This document shows positions 23,400 through 31,561 of a stretch of DNA of 38,368 nt, one piece after another. The notes under the pieces were generated by a model, which made no database searches, was not told where the DNA came from, and saw nothing but the letters and a program-made list of their open reading frames with translations. The stretch covers positions 1-38,368 of the forward strand of contig JASCPG010000026.1 of NCBI GenBank assembly GCA_029960085.1. The letters run 5' to 3'. The stretch's first letter is position 1. Every line of letters begins with the position of its first letter. Origin of the DNA: Microbacteriaceae bacterium PS02067. GTDB lineage: Bacteria; Actinomycetota; Actinomycetes; Actinomycetales; Microbacteriaceae. The position numbers were made by a program, and so were the translations under genes.

Positions 23400-25843
23400 G
23401 TGTTGTCCTTCGGGTTGGGGATGTACGCACCGCCGGGGGCGTATGCGGTTGCTGCGCCGACGGGTCCGCCCTGGGCGTATCCGACGACGTCGGAGCCTTT
23501 CACCTGGAACTGAACGTCGCCGTTGGCCTTGCGGTAGGTGGTGATGCCGATGGTGATGGTCTTCTTGGACGCGTCGTCGATGAAGCGGGCGATCTCGGTG
23601 CGTGCTTCGGCGGTGCGCGCGATCACGTCCCATTCGGTTTGAGACGGGATCCGGAAGATCTGGTCGGCAAGTGCCCGGGCCTGATCGGCGTTCATCCCGA
23701 GCTGCGTGGCACGGTCGAGGAGTGCCTGCCGGGACGATTCGAGGGTTGCACGGTAGGTGCCGGTGTTCCCGTCGAGGGCGTACTGCGCTTCTGCGGCATC
23801 CTGGGCGCTCTTCGCGAGATCGACAAGCATGCTCATGTTGTCGCGGCCGGCCTGGGTGGATTCGTCGAGCGTTGCGACGTACCCGTCGACACCGGTCTGC
23901 GCGTTGCGGATGGTGTCGTCGACCTTGGCGAGCGCATCCCGGTAGTTCAGGTTCGCGGTGACCGCATCCTGGCCGACTCCGTTGGCCTTGTTGATCGTGT
24001 CGATCAGCTGAGACAGCTTGCTGTTCAGATCGGACGCGTTGTCGGCGGCTTCGAGATACGCGTCGGCGGCAGACTGGGTGCCCTTGACGCCCTGCTCGGT
24101 GACCCTGTTCTTCTGCTCGGCGATGCGGAGTGCTTCGTCGAGGGAGGATGCTTCCCCCTTCACCGAGTTGGATAGCCTGTCGGCGAACAGCGCCGCGGCT
24201 TGCGCGGACAGCCCGAGCTCGTCATGGCGGGACTTGCTCGACTCGATCTCGGTCTGCAGCTCGCGGATCGCGTCGGCGGAGCCAGTGGCGGCATCGGTGA
24301 CGAGGTCGAGGCTGATCCCGAGCGCTTCGGCGTTGTCGTACGCCGACCCCTGCCCCATCCACAGGAACGACTGCTCTGCGGCTAGGTTCTCCTTCGCGAG
24401 CTCCCGGGTGGCTTTGCCGATGCGGTGCGTTCCGTCGGTGAGCGTGTCAGCGTACGCCTGCGCCTTCGCGCGGGCTTCGGCTTGAGCAGTCGCGAGCGCA
24501 CCGACGATTGCGAACACTCCGCCGATCGCGAGCGCCGTCCCACCGGCAGCCAGCCCGACCGTCTTCATGCTGAGCCCGGTGGTGTCGAGCGCCGCCTTGA
24601 ACTCGGCGATCTTCGGGACCGCCAGCAACGCCGTGCCGCCCGTGAGCGCGATCGCGGCGGCGGCACCGCCAGCGGCCAGCACAGCGGCTTGCGCCGGGGC
24701 GGGGAGCGCGTTGTACATGTCGACGAGCCCAGTGAGGGTCTGCACCATGGCTCGCAGGGTGTCGTTCGCGGCGCTGCCCGTCGTGATGAGCGCACTGTCC
24801 ATCGCCCCGCCGAGGGCTTCGATGTCACCCTTGAGGTTGTCGAGGCGCATCCGGGCCGTCTCAGCCGCGTACCCCTGATCGTCCACGGCTTCGGTCCACT
24901 TCGCGATCCCCGCCGCACCCTCGGTGTAGAGGACGTTCGCGGCGCGGACAGCGTCGGAACCGAAGATGACCGACATCGCGGCGTTGCGGGCCTCCGGGGA
25001 GAGGCTCTTCATCGCGTTCTGCAGGTTCCCCGCGAACTTCTCCATACCGACGAACTGGCCCTGGGCGTCGTATGCGGAGATCCCGAGTTCCTGCATCTTC
25101 GCCGCCGCTTCCGCAGACTGAGGGGTGAGGCGCTGCAGCATCGTCTTGAACGATGTGCCCGCGTCCGACCCGATCAGCCCCTGCGATGCGAACGCGGCGA
25201 GCGTCGCCGTCGTCTCCTCGATCGACAGCCCCGTGGCCGCCGCGACCTGACCACCCTGAGCGAGAGCCTGCGACAGGTCCGAGACGTCACCCATCGCTTT
25301 GCCCGCACCTGCAGCGAGGAGGTCCGCGACGTGAGACATGTCCTTCCCGTTCAGCCCGAACACCTTCAGCGACGTCGCCGCGATCCCCGCAGCGTCAGCG
25401 ACACCGAGGCCACCGGCGGCGGCGAGGTCGAGGGATGCGCTGAGCCCACCGGAAAGGATGTCCGCGGTGGAGACACCCGCCTTCGCGAGCTCCTCAACGG
25501 CACCGGCCGCCTCAGTCGCCGAGAACACCGTCGACGCGCCCGCCTCGAGCGCCGCCTCCCGCAGCGACGCCATCCCGGCTGCCGACTCGTGAGTCGCGGC
25601 CTCGACATTCGACATCGCCTCATCGAAGTCCGCGAACCGCTTCACCGCGACGGCGATACCGGCCGTGAGCAGCGCACCCATCGCGACGCCCGCCTTACCG
25701 ACCTGCTCGAACGCTTGTCGCTTCTGCGCCAGCTTCTCCGCCGCCGAACCCATCTCGCGAGTCTTCTGAGCGGCCTCTGCGAGGCCCTTCTTTAGCTCCG
25801 CCACCTCCGCGATGATCTTGACTTTGACGACACGGTCACTCAT
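23396..25843 (-). CDS. Phage tail tape measure protein (TP901 type)
   Basis: An 815-residue tape measure protein that would set tail length and guide tail tube assembly. The core is the TP901 domain: FDEAMSNVEAATHESAAGM, GASTVFSATEAAGAVEELAK, and SGGLSASLDLAAAGG over about residues 70-260. Hydrophobic Ala/Gly segments follow near residues 385-470, then a long coiled-coil-like region rich in Ala, Asp and Gln. The start ATG has GGGAG six bases upstream. The frame is open with no damage. At roughly 1.5 angstrom per residue it would specify a tail of about 120 nm, a family-level rule and not a measurement. Confidence 0.9.
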   Translation of the reverse strand: MSDRVVKVKIIAEVAELKKGLAEAAQKTREMGSAAEKLAQKRQAFEQVGKAGVAMGALLTAGIAVAVKRFADFDEAMSNVEAATHESAAGMASLREAALEAGASTVFSATEAAGAVEELAKAGVSTADILSGGLSASLDLAAAGGLGVADAAGIAATSLKVFGLNGKDMSHVADLLAAGAGKAMGDVSDLSQALAQGGQVAAATGLSIEETTATLAAFASQGLIGSDAGTSFKTMLQRLTPQSAEAAAKMQELGISAYDAQGQFVGMEKFAGNLQNAMKSLSPEARNAAMSVIFGSDAVRAANVLYTEGAAGIAKWTEAVDDQGYAAETARMRLDNLKGDIEALGGAMDSALITTGSAANDTLRAMVQTLTGLVDMYNALPAPAQAAVLAAGGAAAAIALTGGTALLAVPKIAEFKAALDTTGLSMKTVGLAAGGTALAIGGVFAIVGALATAQAEARAKAQAYADTLTDGTHRIGKATRELAKENLAAEQSFLWMGQGSAYDNAEALGISLDLVTDAATGSADAIRELQTEIESSKSRHDELGLSAQAAALFADRLSNSVKGEASSLDEALRIAEQKNRVTEQGVKGTQSAADAYLEAADNASDLNSKLSQLIDTINKANGVGQDAVTANLNYRDALAKVDDTIRNAQTGVDGYVATLDESTQAGRDNMSMLVDLAKSAQDAAEAQYALDGNTGTYRATLESSRQALLDRATQLGMNADQARALADQIFRIPSQTEWDVIARTAEARTEIARFIDDASKKTITIGITTYRKANGDVQFQVKGSDVVGYAQGGPVGAATAYAPGGAYIPNPKDNT

Positions 25844-26324
25844 GCTCTTCTCCCTTGCTCTTCGTTGCGCGCGCGGCTTGCACGAACTCGATCTCCGCGC
25901 GCGCCTGCCTGTAGCGCTCCACGTGCATCCACCACAGGGCGACCACGATGTCTGTGCGGGCGTCATCGTCAATGAGCTCGCAGAGCCGCGCCCACTCTCC
26001 CTCGGTCGGGTGCACGCCAGCGCACACAATGCGATCGACCGGGTAGTGCCGGAGCAGATGCTCGGTGTGGCATCCCATCTGTGCATCGCCCGAGTGGCCT
26101 AAGCGCGGAGGATGCGCAGCGATGTGGCTCCACTCGTGACCGCGGACCTCCGTGAACGTCACCGTTGCGGCGACCTCACCGACCGAGATCTCGACCGCCG
26201 TCGACTCGAGCGGCTCACCCTCCAATGCGGCGAGGAGCTCGTCGAACCTCGCCTGAGATTCAGGTACGGGGTCGGCGGCCGACAGCAGATCGCCGATCGA
26301 CTGCGAATGTGGATGCTGGGTCAT
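25836..26324 (-). CDS. Probable tail assembly chaperone
   Basis: A 162-residue protein directly before the tape measure gene and overlapping it by 8 bp. The middle reads GHEWSHIAAHPPR, followed by GCHTEHLLRHYPVDRIVCAG and GEWARLCELIDDDARTDIVV. The W-x5-HPPR pattern and the later Trp-Leu region are typical of tail assembly chaperones of actinobacterial siphophages. AGGAGG lies four bases before the ATG. I do not see a clear slippery heptamer making a longer second product, which most such genes have. Confidence 0.6.
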   Translation of the reverse strand: MTQHPHSQSIGDLLSAADPVPESQARFDELLAALEGEPLESTAVEISVGEVAATVTFTEVRGHEWSHIAAHPPRLGHSGDAQMGCHTEHLLRHYPVDRIVCAGVHPTEGEWARLCELIDDDARTDIVVALWWMHVERYRQARAEIEFVQAARATKSKGEEHE

Positions 26325-26388
26325 GGCTCCTCCTGTTTTGCGATGGGCGCGCTTCGGGTTGGTTTCGCCGCGGCGGGTCGAACTGGAA

Positions 26389-27216
26389 TCAACCGCGTGG
26401 GCCTGGCGGATAGGTGGGGCGGGCGTAGCGGAGTGAGGCATCTTCGCGTGCCCGCCGGGTCTGGTCGCGCCGGCTCTTGGTCGCCGCTTCGTTCCGCGTC
26501 CGCTGTGCCGCGATCCGTGCTGCTTGCTCGGACTGGATAGCCCCGTTCGTCTTGATGGGCTGATCGTTGTCGACGCACCAGAGATAGTCGTGGTACTCGG
26601 TCGCGTGCTGCTCATTCATGTCGCGGGCTGTGCGGATGGTGTCTCGAGCGGCGATGGAGTTGCGGTGCCTCGGATCTGCCTGACGCACCGTTCTCAGGTG
26701 GGGGCCGCCGTCTTGGATTGCGTACACCTGTGCGATTGTGTTCGCGATCCGCGAAGTCACCGGCGGCACGTCCGCATCCCAAAGGAAGTGATCCTCAGTG
26801 ACGCGATCGAACAGTGCGCGGAACGGCGTAGAGCTCTTCTCAGCCCCTGTCGTGGTGTCCACTACCCCGAGGCTGACCATGGAAAGGTACGCCGATGCGA
26901 TGACGTTGAAGGCTTGAACCGCCTCGGCCATCTCCGCCCACGTGTGGCTGTACCCGTGTCTCTCTGCACGCTGGAGAGTGTTGATCCCGGGGGGGAGCTT
27001 TCTCCACGCGGCGACGGCGCGCGCGGCCGCTGCCTGGTATGGCACGTTCAGCCACTCCGCGATCGATTCGTCATCTGTCGCTCTGAGTTGCGCCCACGCG
27101 ACATCGTCTTCAGGGGAGATCTCCAGCGGGACGGTCGGGTTGGCGGCGAGCACGCTACGCCACTCGTCGAGCGCTGCGTGCCGTTCGGCTACGGTGGGGT
27201 GCAGGTTGTGTTTCAT
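26389..27216 (-). CDS. Hypothetical element protein
   Basis: A 275-residue soluble protein with GGAG eight bases before its ATG. It begins MKHNLHPTVAERHAALDEWR and has several Trp-containing helices (AWAQLRATDDESIAEWL; AAVAAWRKLPPGINTLQRAE-like segments). It ends in a basic, Arg-rich, proline-terminated tail that may bind nucleic acid. No family is recognised. It starts three bases after the stop of the 101-residue gene and lies between that gene and the chaperone-like gene, where head or tail genes would normally sit. Confidence 0.65.
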   Translation of the reverse strand: MKHNLHPTVAERHAALDEWRSVLAANPTVPLEISPEDDVAWAQLRATDDESIAEWLNVPYQAAAARAVAAWRKLPPGINTLQRAERHGYSHTWAEMAEAVQAFNVIASAYLSMVSLGVVDTTTGAEKSSTPFRALFDRVTEDHFLWDADVPPVTSRIANTIAQVYAIQDGGPHLRTVRQADPRHRNSIAARDTIRTARDMNEQHATEYHDYLWCVDNDQPIKTNGAIQSEQAARIAAQRTRNEAATKSRRDQTRRAREDASLRYARPTYPPGPRG

Positions 27217-27219
27217 CGT

Positions 27220-27525
27220 TCACACTCCGAGTCGAGCGCGGATCTTCGCCGCGGCGCTGTCAATGGCTTCGCTCTGCTCGCGGGCATCGTCGGCGTACAG
27301 ACGGTCGACGGAGCTGTCGGGTCGACGTGAGGCGAACCCCGACGCGATGTCGCGAGTCGTCGCACGCCACTCGTCCTCCAGCGAGTCGACATCGACGCCC
27401 TCCGGGAGCAGGGGGCGCTCGAACGTCGTACTCGTCGCTTCAGCGGTGAGCTCCGCGGGTGTCAGCATCCACGACGGTGCATGCCTGCCAGCGGAGGCCA
27501 CCAATGCCTCGTAATCGGTGGTCAT
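27220..27525 (-). CDS. Hypothetical element protein (101 aa)
   Basis: A 101-residue acidic protein starting MTTDYEALVASAGRHAPSWM. AGGAG lies eight bases upstream. It is helical, with a DSLEDEWRATTRDIASGFAS segment and a C-terminal IDSAAAKIRARLGV helix; the family is unknown. It is the first gene after a strong same-strand terminator, so a promoter should exist in the 47 bp between them or read-through must occur. Confidence 0.65.
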   Translation of the reverse strand: MTTDYEALVASAGRHAPSWMLTPAELTAEATSTTFERPLLPEGVDVDSLEDEWRATTRDIASGFASRRPDSSVDRLYADDAREQSEAIDSAAAKIRARLGV

Positions 27526-27572
27526 GGGGTGATCTCCTGTCTGAGCGCTTCACGCTCGATGTACCAAAAAAG

Positions 27573-27611
27573 AGCCCCCACCATCGGCGTGATATGCCGA
27601 CGGTGGGGGCT
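27573..27611 (-). terminator. Rho-independent terminator (downstream of pair)
   Basis: On the minus strand AGCCCCCACC and GGTGGGGGCT form the outer stem, with an inner GTCGGC/GCCGAT pair, followed directly by CTTTTTT. It is a textbook terminator for leftward transcripts, placed just before the 101-residue gene. Confidence 0.85.
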
Positions 27612-27795
27612 GCCCCTCCTGCGCGCCTGGTACGCGTGTTGGGGACCGATGGGAGCGTTTGCCGCGCTCGAGCTCCATCGGGAGTCTGGGCGCGCCAACC
27701 AGGGTCACGTGCGCGGCGTCGGCAAAACGGCGCTCGTGAGTGAAGCCGGGGCTTCTGGCGGGATCCTCGGGCCGATTCGGCCGGCTCGGGGGTGC
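27612..27795 (-). other. 184-bp interval between two same-strand terminators
   Basis: No credible gene lies here: the one open frame crosses the downstream terminator and has no binding site. Because a strong terminator lies at each end in the same orientation, the interval could encode a small RNA. No clear promoter box was seen in this GC-rich stretch. Confidence 0.35.
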
Positions 27796-27833
27796 AAAAA
27801 GGGCGGCGCGGCATACCTGCCCCGCTCGCCCTT
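27796..27833 (-). terminator. Rho-independent terminator (upstream of pair)
   Basis: On the minus strand AAGGGCG and CGCCCTT close an extended GC stem (27799-27833), followed by TTTTT at 27800-27796. It lies 33 bp after the stop of 27867-28319 and ends the replication-like block. Confidence 0.75.
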
Positions 27834-27866
27834 CCATATCAATAATACCGAGCGCCCCGCGGACGG

Positions 27867-28319
27867 TTACGGACGGTTCCTGGCCCAGCGCTTAACCGCC
27901 CGTGCCGCCGCATGCGGGTCGACGTTGCGTGCGGTGAGTGCGGCCGTGACCTCGCTCATGAGTCCCGCAACGGCGTCGTCGAGAGCCGCAACGTCCGGGA
28001 AGGTTCCGAGCCCGCCGACGGGCCGCCCACCACGGCGCGTGCCCATCTGTTGCTGAACCCGCTGCACCTCTGCGAGGTCGTACCACGGAGGCAGTTCTGG
28101 CGCTGGACGGTGCCGCTGCACGTGACCCTCCCGCGCCCACCGGTTCAGGGTGTCCGAGGTGATGCCGGTGAGCTTCAGGATCTGCGCCCGTGGCAATACC
28201 CGCACATGGCTTGGTGCTACCTGCTCCCGCACCGGCCCTGACTCGTCGCGGTGGAGCAGCACCCGTCGGGTGAACGGGTTACCGCCCCCTGAAGGGAAGG
28301 GGCTGGGAGTGACGGTCAC
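27867..28319 (-). CDS. MerR/HTH-17-like DNA-binding protein
   Basis: A 150-residue protein with a helix-turn-helix in the middle: RAQILKLTGITSDTLNRWAR, followed by EGHVQRHRPAPELPPWYDLAEV. This is the MerR-like pattern that ends in a tyrosine-containing strand and a helix. The N-terminus is Pro-rich; the C-terminus is a helical tail ending in AVKRWARNRP. It starts at a GTG overlapping the preceding stop (GTGA) and is the last gene before a terminator. It may be a regulator or small-terminase-like DNA binder; I cannot decide. Confidence 0.65.
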   Translation of the reverse strand: MTVTPSPFPSGGGNPFTRRVLLHRDESGPVREQVAPSHVRVLPRAQILKLTGITSDTLNRWAREGHVQRHRPAPELPPWYDLAEVQRVQQQMGTRRGGRPVGGLGTFPDVAALDDAVAGLMSEVTAALTARNVDPHAAARAVKRWARNRP

Positions 28320-29071
28320 GCCGCCCGCCGTTCACGTCGACTGAACGCCTCCGCCCAGAACCCGTCGACATCCTCGGGGGCGTGCCATTCGCATAGCTTG
28401 CACTCGTACGTGACCTCGTCGCCGGGAGCTGGCGGGGGCGTGACCTTGACCGACCGCGCCCCGCACAGCGGGCATGGCTGGGCTGCCCACCACGGCTCTT
28501 CCGCCACAGACCACCGCTCAAGGATCGTCCGCACAGTCCATTCCGCCGAAGATGCGGGTCGGCCCACAACAGCATCGACGAGCGGCACGATCTCCGGCTG
28601 CCCCGACAGCCACGGCAACCGGTCCAGAATCACCGCCAGCAGATCACGCGCGTAAGCGACGAGGCCGGGCACCCCCGCCTCAACAGGCACCTGCATGCGC
28701 CCTTGCGGCATCCGCCCCTCGATCACTTCCACCGTCGACCACAACAGGGTCAGCAGGTAGTCCGCCGCATCCAGCAGGTCCGCGGGCACGGGGGCGCGCC
28801 CAGCCGGGTTCCCACGTTGCGACCCCCGGTCCGCTTTCGCGGCGTAATCCGTGCCCCGCAGAGGGTTCGTGAGCCCCCGCAGATGCCCGAGCATGTCGGG
28901 GACGGCCTCGAGCATTCCCCTCGTGCGGGCGAAGCACCGCCCGCACACCAGCGACTCCCCGATCGCATCGCGGGGCACACAGCCCCGGCAAGCGCCGCCC
29001 GTGATGCCGAACGACGGACACGACGCGAAATGCTCACCACGGCCCACGCAGCCCCGCGCGCAGGCCGTCAC
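28316..29071 (-). CDS. Zinc-ribbon element protein
   Basis: A 251-residue protein with cysteine clusters at both ends. The N-terminus has CARGC, C, CRGC and CGRC in its first 46 residues. The C-terminus has CPLCG with CKLCEWH, a zinc-ribbon-like pair. The middle is helical (DLLDAADYLLTLLWSTVEVI; LVAYARDLLAVILDRLPWLS). Such proteins are common in actinobacterial prophages and have no assigned function. It starts at a GTG that overlaps the stop of a 17-codon frame and ends by overlapping the MerR-like gene. Confidence 0.7.
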   Translation of the reverse strand: MTACARGCVGRGEHFASCPSFGITGGACRGCVPRDAIGESLVCGRCFARTRGMLEAVPDMLGHLRGLTNPLRGTDYAAKADRGSQRGNPAGRAPVPADLLDAADYLLTLLWSTVEVIEGRMPQGRMQVPVEAGVPGLVAYARDLLAVILDRLPWLSGQPEIVPLVDAVVGRPASSAEWTVRTILERWSVAEEPWWAAQPCPLCGARSVKVTPPPAPGDEVTYECKLCEWHAPEDVDGFWAEAFSRRERRAA

Positions 29072-29121
29072 GCCGCCACCCCAACAACTTCGTCACGAAC
29101 TTGCTCGATGTCATCGTTCAT
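29068..29121 (-). CDS. 17-residue mini-ORF coupled on both sides
   Basis: ATG at 29121 overlaps the stop of the previous gene (ATGA), and the TGA overlaps the GTG of the next gene (GTGA). The peptide reads MNDDIEQVRDEVVGVAA. It fills exactly the gap between two coupled genes. It may simply carry ribosomes forward to the GTG start, whose own binding site is poor. Confidence 0.45.
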   Translation of the reverse strand: MNDDIEQVRDEVVGVAA

Positions 29122-29591
29122 GCCACGATCCCGCGGCGCTTCAAGAGCTCGATCCATTCCCGATCGTCCTTCCTCGCTTCGTACTCTTCGACGGTGATGC
29201 CGTGCCGGCGGCACCAGTCGGCCTTCTGTTCATCCACCGACTTCACCGGTCGTGCTGGCGACGTGCGGTGCGGCGCGCGCCGCGCCTTCGATGGGTCACG
29301 GCGACGGCGCGGAGATGGGTCGGGTCGCGGGGTGAGCGGCGCCGCATCCGAGCGCCATGGCTCGGCTCGCAGAAACTCCACCGCCCACCGCGTCTGCGAG
29401 ACAGGCTTACCAGCAACCCCGGCCGCATACCGGCGGGCGGCTTCGAGGATCACCTCAGCCGAGGCAACACGCCGCGCGCGGCGATAGGACACCTCTGCCC
29501 GCGCCCGATCCTTGTGCCTCGGATAGACCGCCCAGAACTCCACGAACTCGTCGATGTCGAGCGGCCCGAGATCCAGCGACTCGCCAGTCAT
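29118..29591 (-). CDS. Replication-associated protein with shared C-terminal module
   Basis: A 157-residue protein beginning MTGESLDLGPLDIDEFVEFW. The segment FVEFWAVYPRHKDRARAEVS, then RRARRVASAEVILEAARRYA, is the FWxxYP-type module often found in phage replication or helicase-loader-like proteins. A basic Arg/Pro linker follows. The last 35 residues contain DWCRRHGITVEEYEARK, which closely resembles the end of the preceding gene product. The ATG overlaps that gene's stop (ATGA). Confidence 0.65.
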   Translation of the reverse strand: MTGESLDLGPLDIDEFVEFWAVYPRHKDRARAEVSYRRARRVASAEVILEAARRYAAGVAGKPVSQTRWAVEFLRAEPWRSDAAPLTPRPDPSPRRRRDPSKARRAPHRTSPARPVKSVDEQKADWCRRHGITVEEYEARKDDREWIELLKRRGIVA

Positions 29592-30328
29592 GCCGCGACC
29601 TTGCCACGTCTCTTGACGCGATCGAGCGCCACCGGATCGTTCGATTTCATGTCGCGGTACTCCTGCACGGTGACGCCGTGTTGTCGGCACCACTCGGCCT
29701 CCTGCTCCTCGATGCTGAGCTTCGGCCTCTGGGGTTTCCGCTTCACGCGGCGCTGAGTCTCCCGCGCGTTCTGGAAGTCGAAGTCGAGGCGCTTGATCTC
29801 CGCGTCCGCGTCTCCGTAGCTGAGCGACTGGATGCGTTCGATCTGCTGCGAGTCCAGCGTGCCGAGCGTCGAATGCATGTCCCGCAGGAACGTGACCTGC
29901 TTCTGAGAAGCAAGCTTCCCTGAGACACCCGAAGGGGGAACGTGGTACTTACTACTGTTCTTCTCTCTACTGGTCTTCTTACGGGGGCGTTCACCCTGCG
30001 TAGGGTTATCCGACGCTGGTATCCCGCTGACTGTGTGGGGATCGGCGAGTGCGTAGTGCGCTCCGCCCAGTCGCCCGGCGGCATCGCGTGCCCGCGAACG
30101 AGTCAGATATCCGACGTCCTCTAGTTCCTTGATGGCGCTGCGCACGGCGTCCCTGCCCTCCGCGCCACTAGCGACTAGGTACTCAAGCGACACGGACCAT
30201 CCGACGGCGTGCGAGAGCAGCTCGGCGAGCAGCCCACGAGCCTTCCGGCTGAGCCTGACATCACGCACCCATGTGTTCGGGACGATGGTGTAGTTCCGGT
30301 CGAAGTGCAGCTCTGTGCGGTGGATCAT
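29588..30328 (-). CDS. Helix-turn-helix replication initiator-like protein
   Basis: A 246-residue protein. The first 85 residues (LHFDRNYTIVPNTWVRDVRL, then SRKARGLLAELLSHAVGWSV and GRDAVRSAIKELEDVGYLTR) form the winged-helix domain of phage and plasmid replication proteins. The centre is a polar linker. The C-terminus has EWCRQHGVTVQEYRDMK, shared with the next protein. GGAGG lies nine bases before the ATG, which overlaps the previous stop (ATGA). An autonomous replication role is likely but not proven; no iteron cluster was noticed. Confidence 0.72.
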   Translation of the reverse strand: MIHRTELHFDRNYTIVPNTWVRDVRLSRKARGLLAELLSHAVGWSVSLEYLVASGAEGRDAVRSAIKELEDVGYLTRSRARDAAGRLGGAHYALADPHTVSGIPASDNPTQGERPRKKTSREKNSSKYHVPPSGVSGKLASQKQVTFLRDMHSTLGTLDSQQIERIQSLSYGDADAEIKRLDFDFQNARETQRRVKRKPQRPKLSIEEQEAEWCRQHGVTVQEYRDMKSNDPVALDRVKRRGKVAA

Positions 30329-30546
30329 CGACGACCACCTCCCCGACGTCGTTCGGCGGCATGAGCGGCTTCAGTGAGCCCGACCGCGAGCGAACGTGCG
30401 AGGTCTGGGGTGAGCTGTAGACCCACGCCGCCGAGCCCGTCAGAGTCGGATCCGATTCCAATCCGCACGGTGCGATCCGCGCCGTCGAAGCGGCCGCTCA
30501 CGCCGACCTCGAGCCGTTCACCCGCGGCTGTGGTGATGACCCGCAT
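30325..30546 (-). CDS. Small hypothetical protein (73 aa)
   Basis: A 73-residue protein starting MRVITTAAGERLEVGVSGRF. It looks like a small beta-rich domain followed by one helix (LARSLAVGLTEAAHAAERR). The ATG overlaps the previous TAA stop (TAATG) and has GGAG nine bases upstream. It lies in the replication-like block; the function is unknown. Confidence 0.6.
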   Translation of the reverse strand: MRVITTAAGERLEVGVSGRFDGADRTVRIGIGSDSDGLGGVGLQLTPDLARSLAVGLTEAAHAAERRRGGGRR

Positions 30547-31367
30547 TACCACACGCTCCGCGTGTTCGTCGGGGCGAGTGTGATCGCAGCGTCATCGCTC
30601 ACGGTCGCGAGGAACGCGGCCTGAGCCGTCCGGTAGCGGTCCAGGTCGTCGGTGAGCATCCGATTGCGGAGACGGTCAGCGGTCGCGCTGCGATCGCCCG
30701 GATAGGACGGGTCCGTGGCGATCCGGTCCGTGATGTCGACCGTCGTAGCGAGCGCGCATGCGGCGGCGATGTAGTCGCGGTAGGCGTCTCCGTCGGTTAG
30801 CCCCGCGTCGACCCGGCCAGCAACGACTCGGGCGTTCTCTCTGCCTTCGAGTTCATCCTCTCGGTGGCGCGCCTCACGCGCGGCCTCGATTGCCTCGGTC
30901 GCGGTGGTGGTGCCGCTCGCGACGTCCGCGATGTAGCGCCCAAGCGCGCCGGTGACCATGCCGGCGTAGCCAGCCGTGAAGTTGGTGGCCCCCGCCTCGG
31001 CCATTGAGAGGTAGGAAGGCGTCGTGTGAGCCAACAGCGCCGCATCGTCGACGGTGAGGCCGGCTATCTCGCGCAGACCCCGCAGCGCATCTCCGGGGGC
31101 GCGATAGAAGCCGTGCTGCTCGGCCAGGTACTCCCGGTAGTCGACGAACGCTTCGAGCGGTTTCTGCAGGATCGCGCAGAGTCGTTCAAGCTCCTCGGGC
31201 GTGTAGTCAACCCGTCCCGCCCAAAGGTCGCGTGCGCGGTCACGTGAGGCCCCGAGCACCTCACGCAATAGCGTTGAATTGCCCGGGCTGTCAAGCATCA
31301 AGAGCATCCAATAGCGGACGGATGCGGCAGCGGCGTGCACAGGCCCGGGCGTTATGCTGTACTTCAC
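30546..31367 (-). CDS. XRE-like DNA-binding protein
   Basis: A 273-residue protein from a GTG with AAGGA eight bases upstream. The first 130 residues hold two helix-turn-helix-like stretches: STLLREVLGASRDRARDLWA, and GLREIAGLTVDDAALLAHTT followed by PSYLSMAEAG. The rest is helical and rich in Ala, Asp and Arg. The long open frame upstream of the GTG is Arg/Ser-rich shadow sequence. The stop overlaps the next ATG. It is probably an early regulatory or replication-linked protein of the element. Confidence 0.65.
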   Translation of the reverse strand: MKYSITPGPVHAAAASVRYWMLLMLDSPGNSTLLREVLGASRDRARDLWAGRVDYTPEELERLCAILQKPLEAFVDYREYLAEQHGFYRAPGDALRGLREIAGLTVDDAALLAHTTPSYLSMAEAGATNFTAGYAGMVTGALGRYIADVASGTTTATEAIEAAREARHREDELEGRENARVVAGRVDAGLTDGDAYRDYIAAACALATTVDITDRIATDPSYPGDRSATADRLRNRMLTDDLDRYRTAQAAFLATVSDDAAITLAPTNTRSVW

Positions 31368-31561
31368 GGTTCTGTTCCTTCTCTGATCAGATTGGTTCGG
31401 ATCTCGACGCCCACGAGTTGCAGTTCGTCGGGCGTCTCTTCTTGTTGCGTTGCGAGTTGCTGCTTCCGCGCGATGGCTTCTTCGATTCCCTCGCGCATGA
31501 TGTGCGCGGCGATCTCTATGCGTTCTTGAGCGGTCAACCCGGAGTTGGCGTACGGGCTCAT
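31364..31561 (-). CDS. Small hypothetical protein (65 aa)
   Basis: A 65-residue protein starting MSPYANSGLTAQERIEIAAH. It is one long charged helix (REGIEEAIARKQQLATQQEE) with a short end. It overlaps its neighbours on both sides (ATGA and GTGA), so it belongs to the same transcript as the excisionase-like gene. The family is not recognised. Confidence 0.6.
   Translation of the reverse strand: MSPYANSGLTAQERIEIAAHIMREGIEEAIARKQQLATQQEETPDELQLVGVEIRTNLIREGTEP

Noticed and set aside
24425..25795. 456-residue plus-strand frame opposite the tape measure
   Set aside because: It is an Arg/Glu/Leu-rich mirror of a real GC-rich gene and has no family resemblance.
27550..27837. 95-residue minus-strand protein
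   Set aside because: The frame crosses both rho-independent terminators and ends in terminator-encoded residues.
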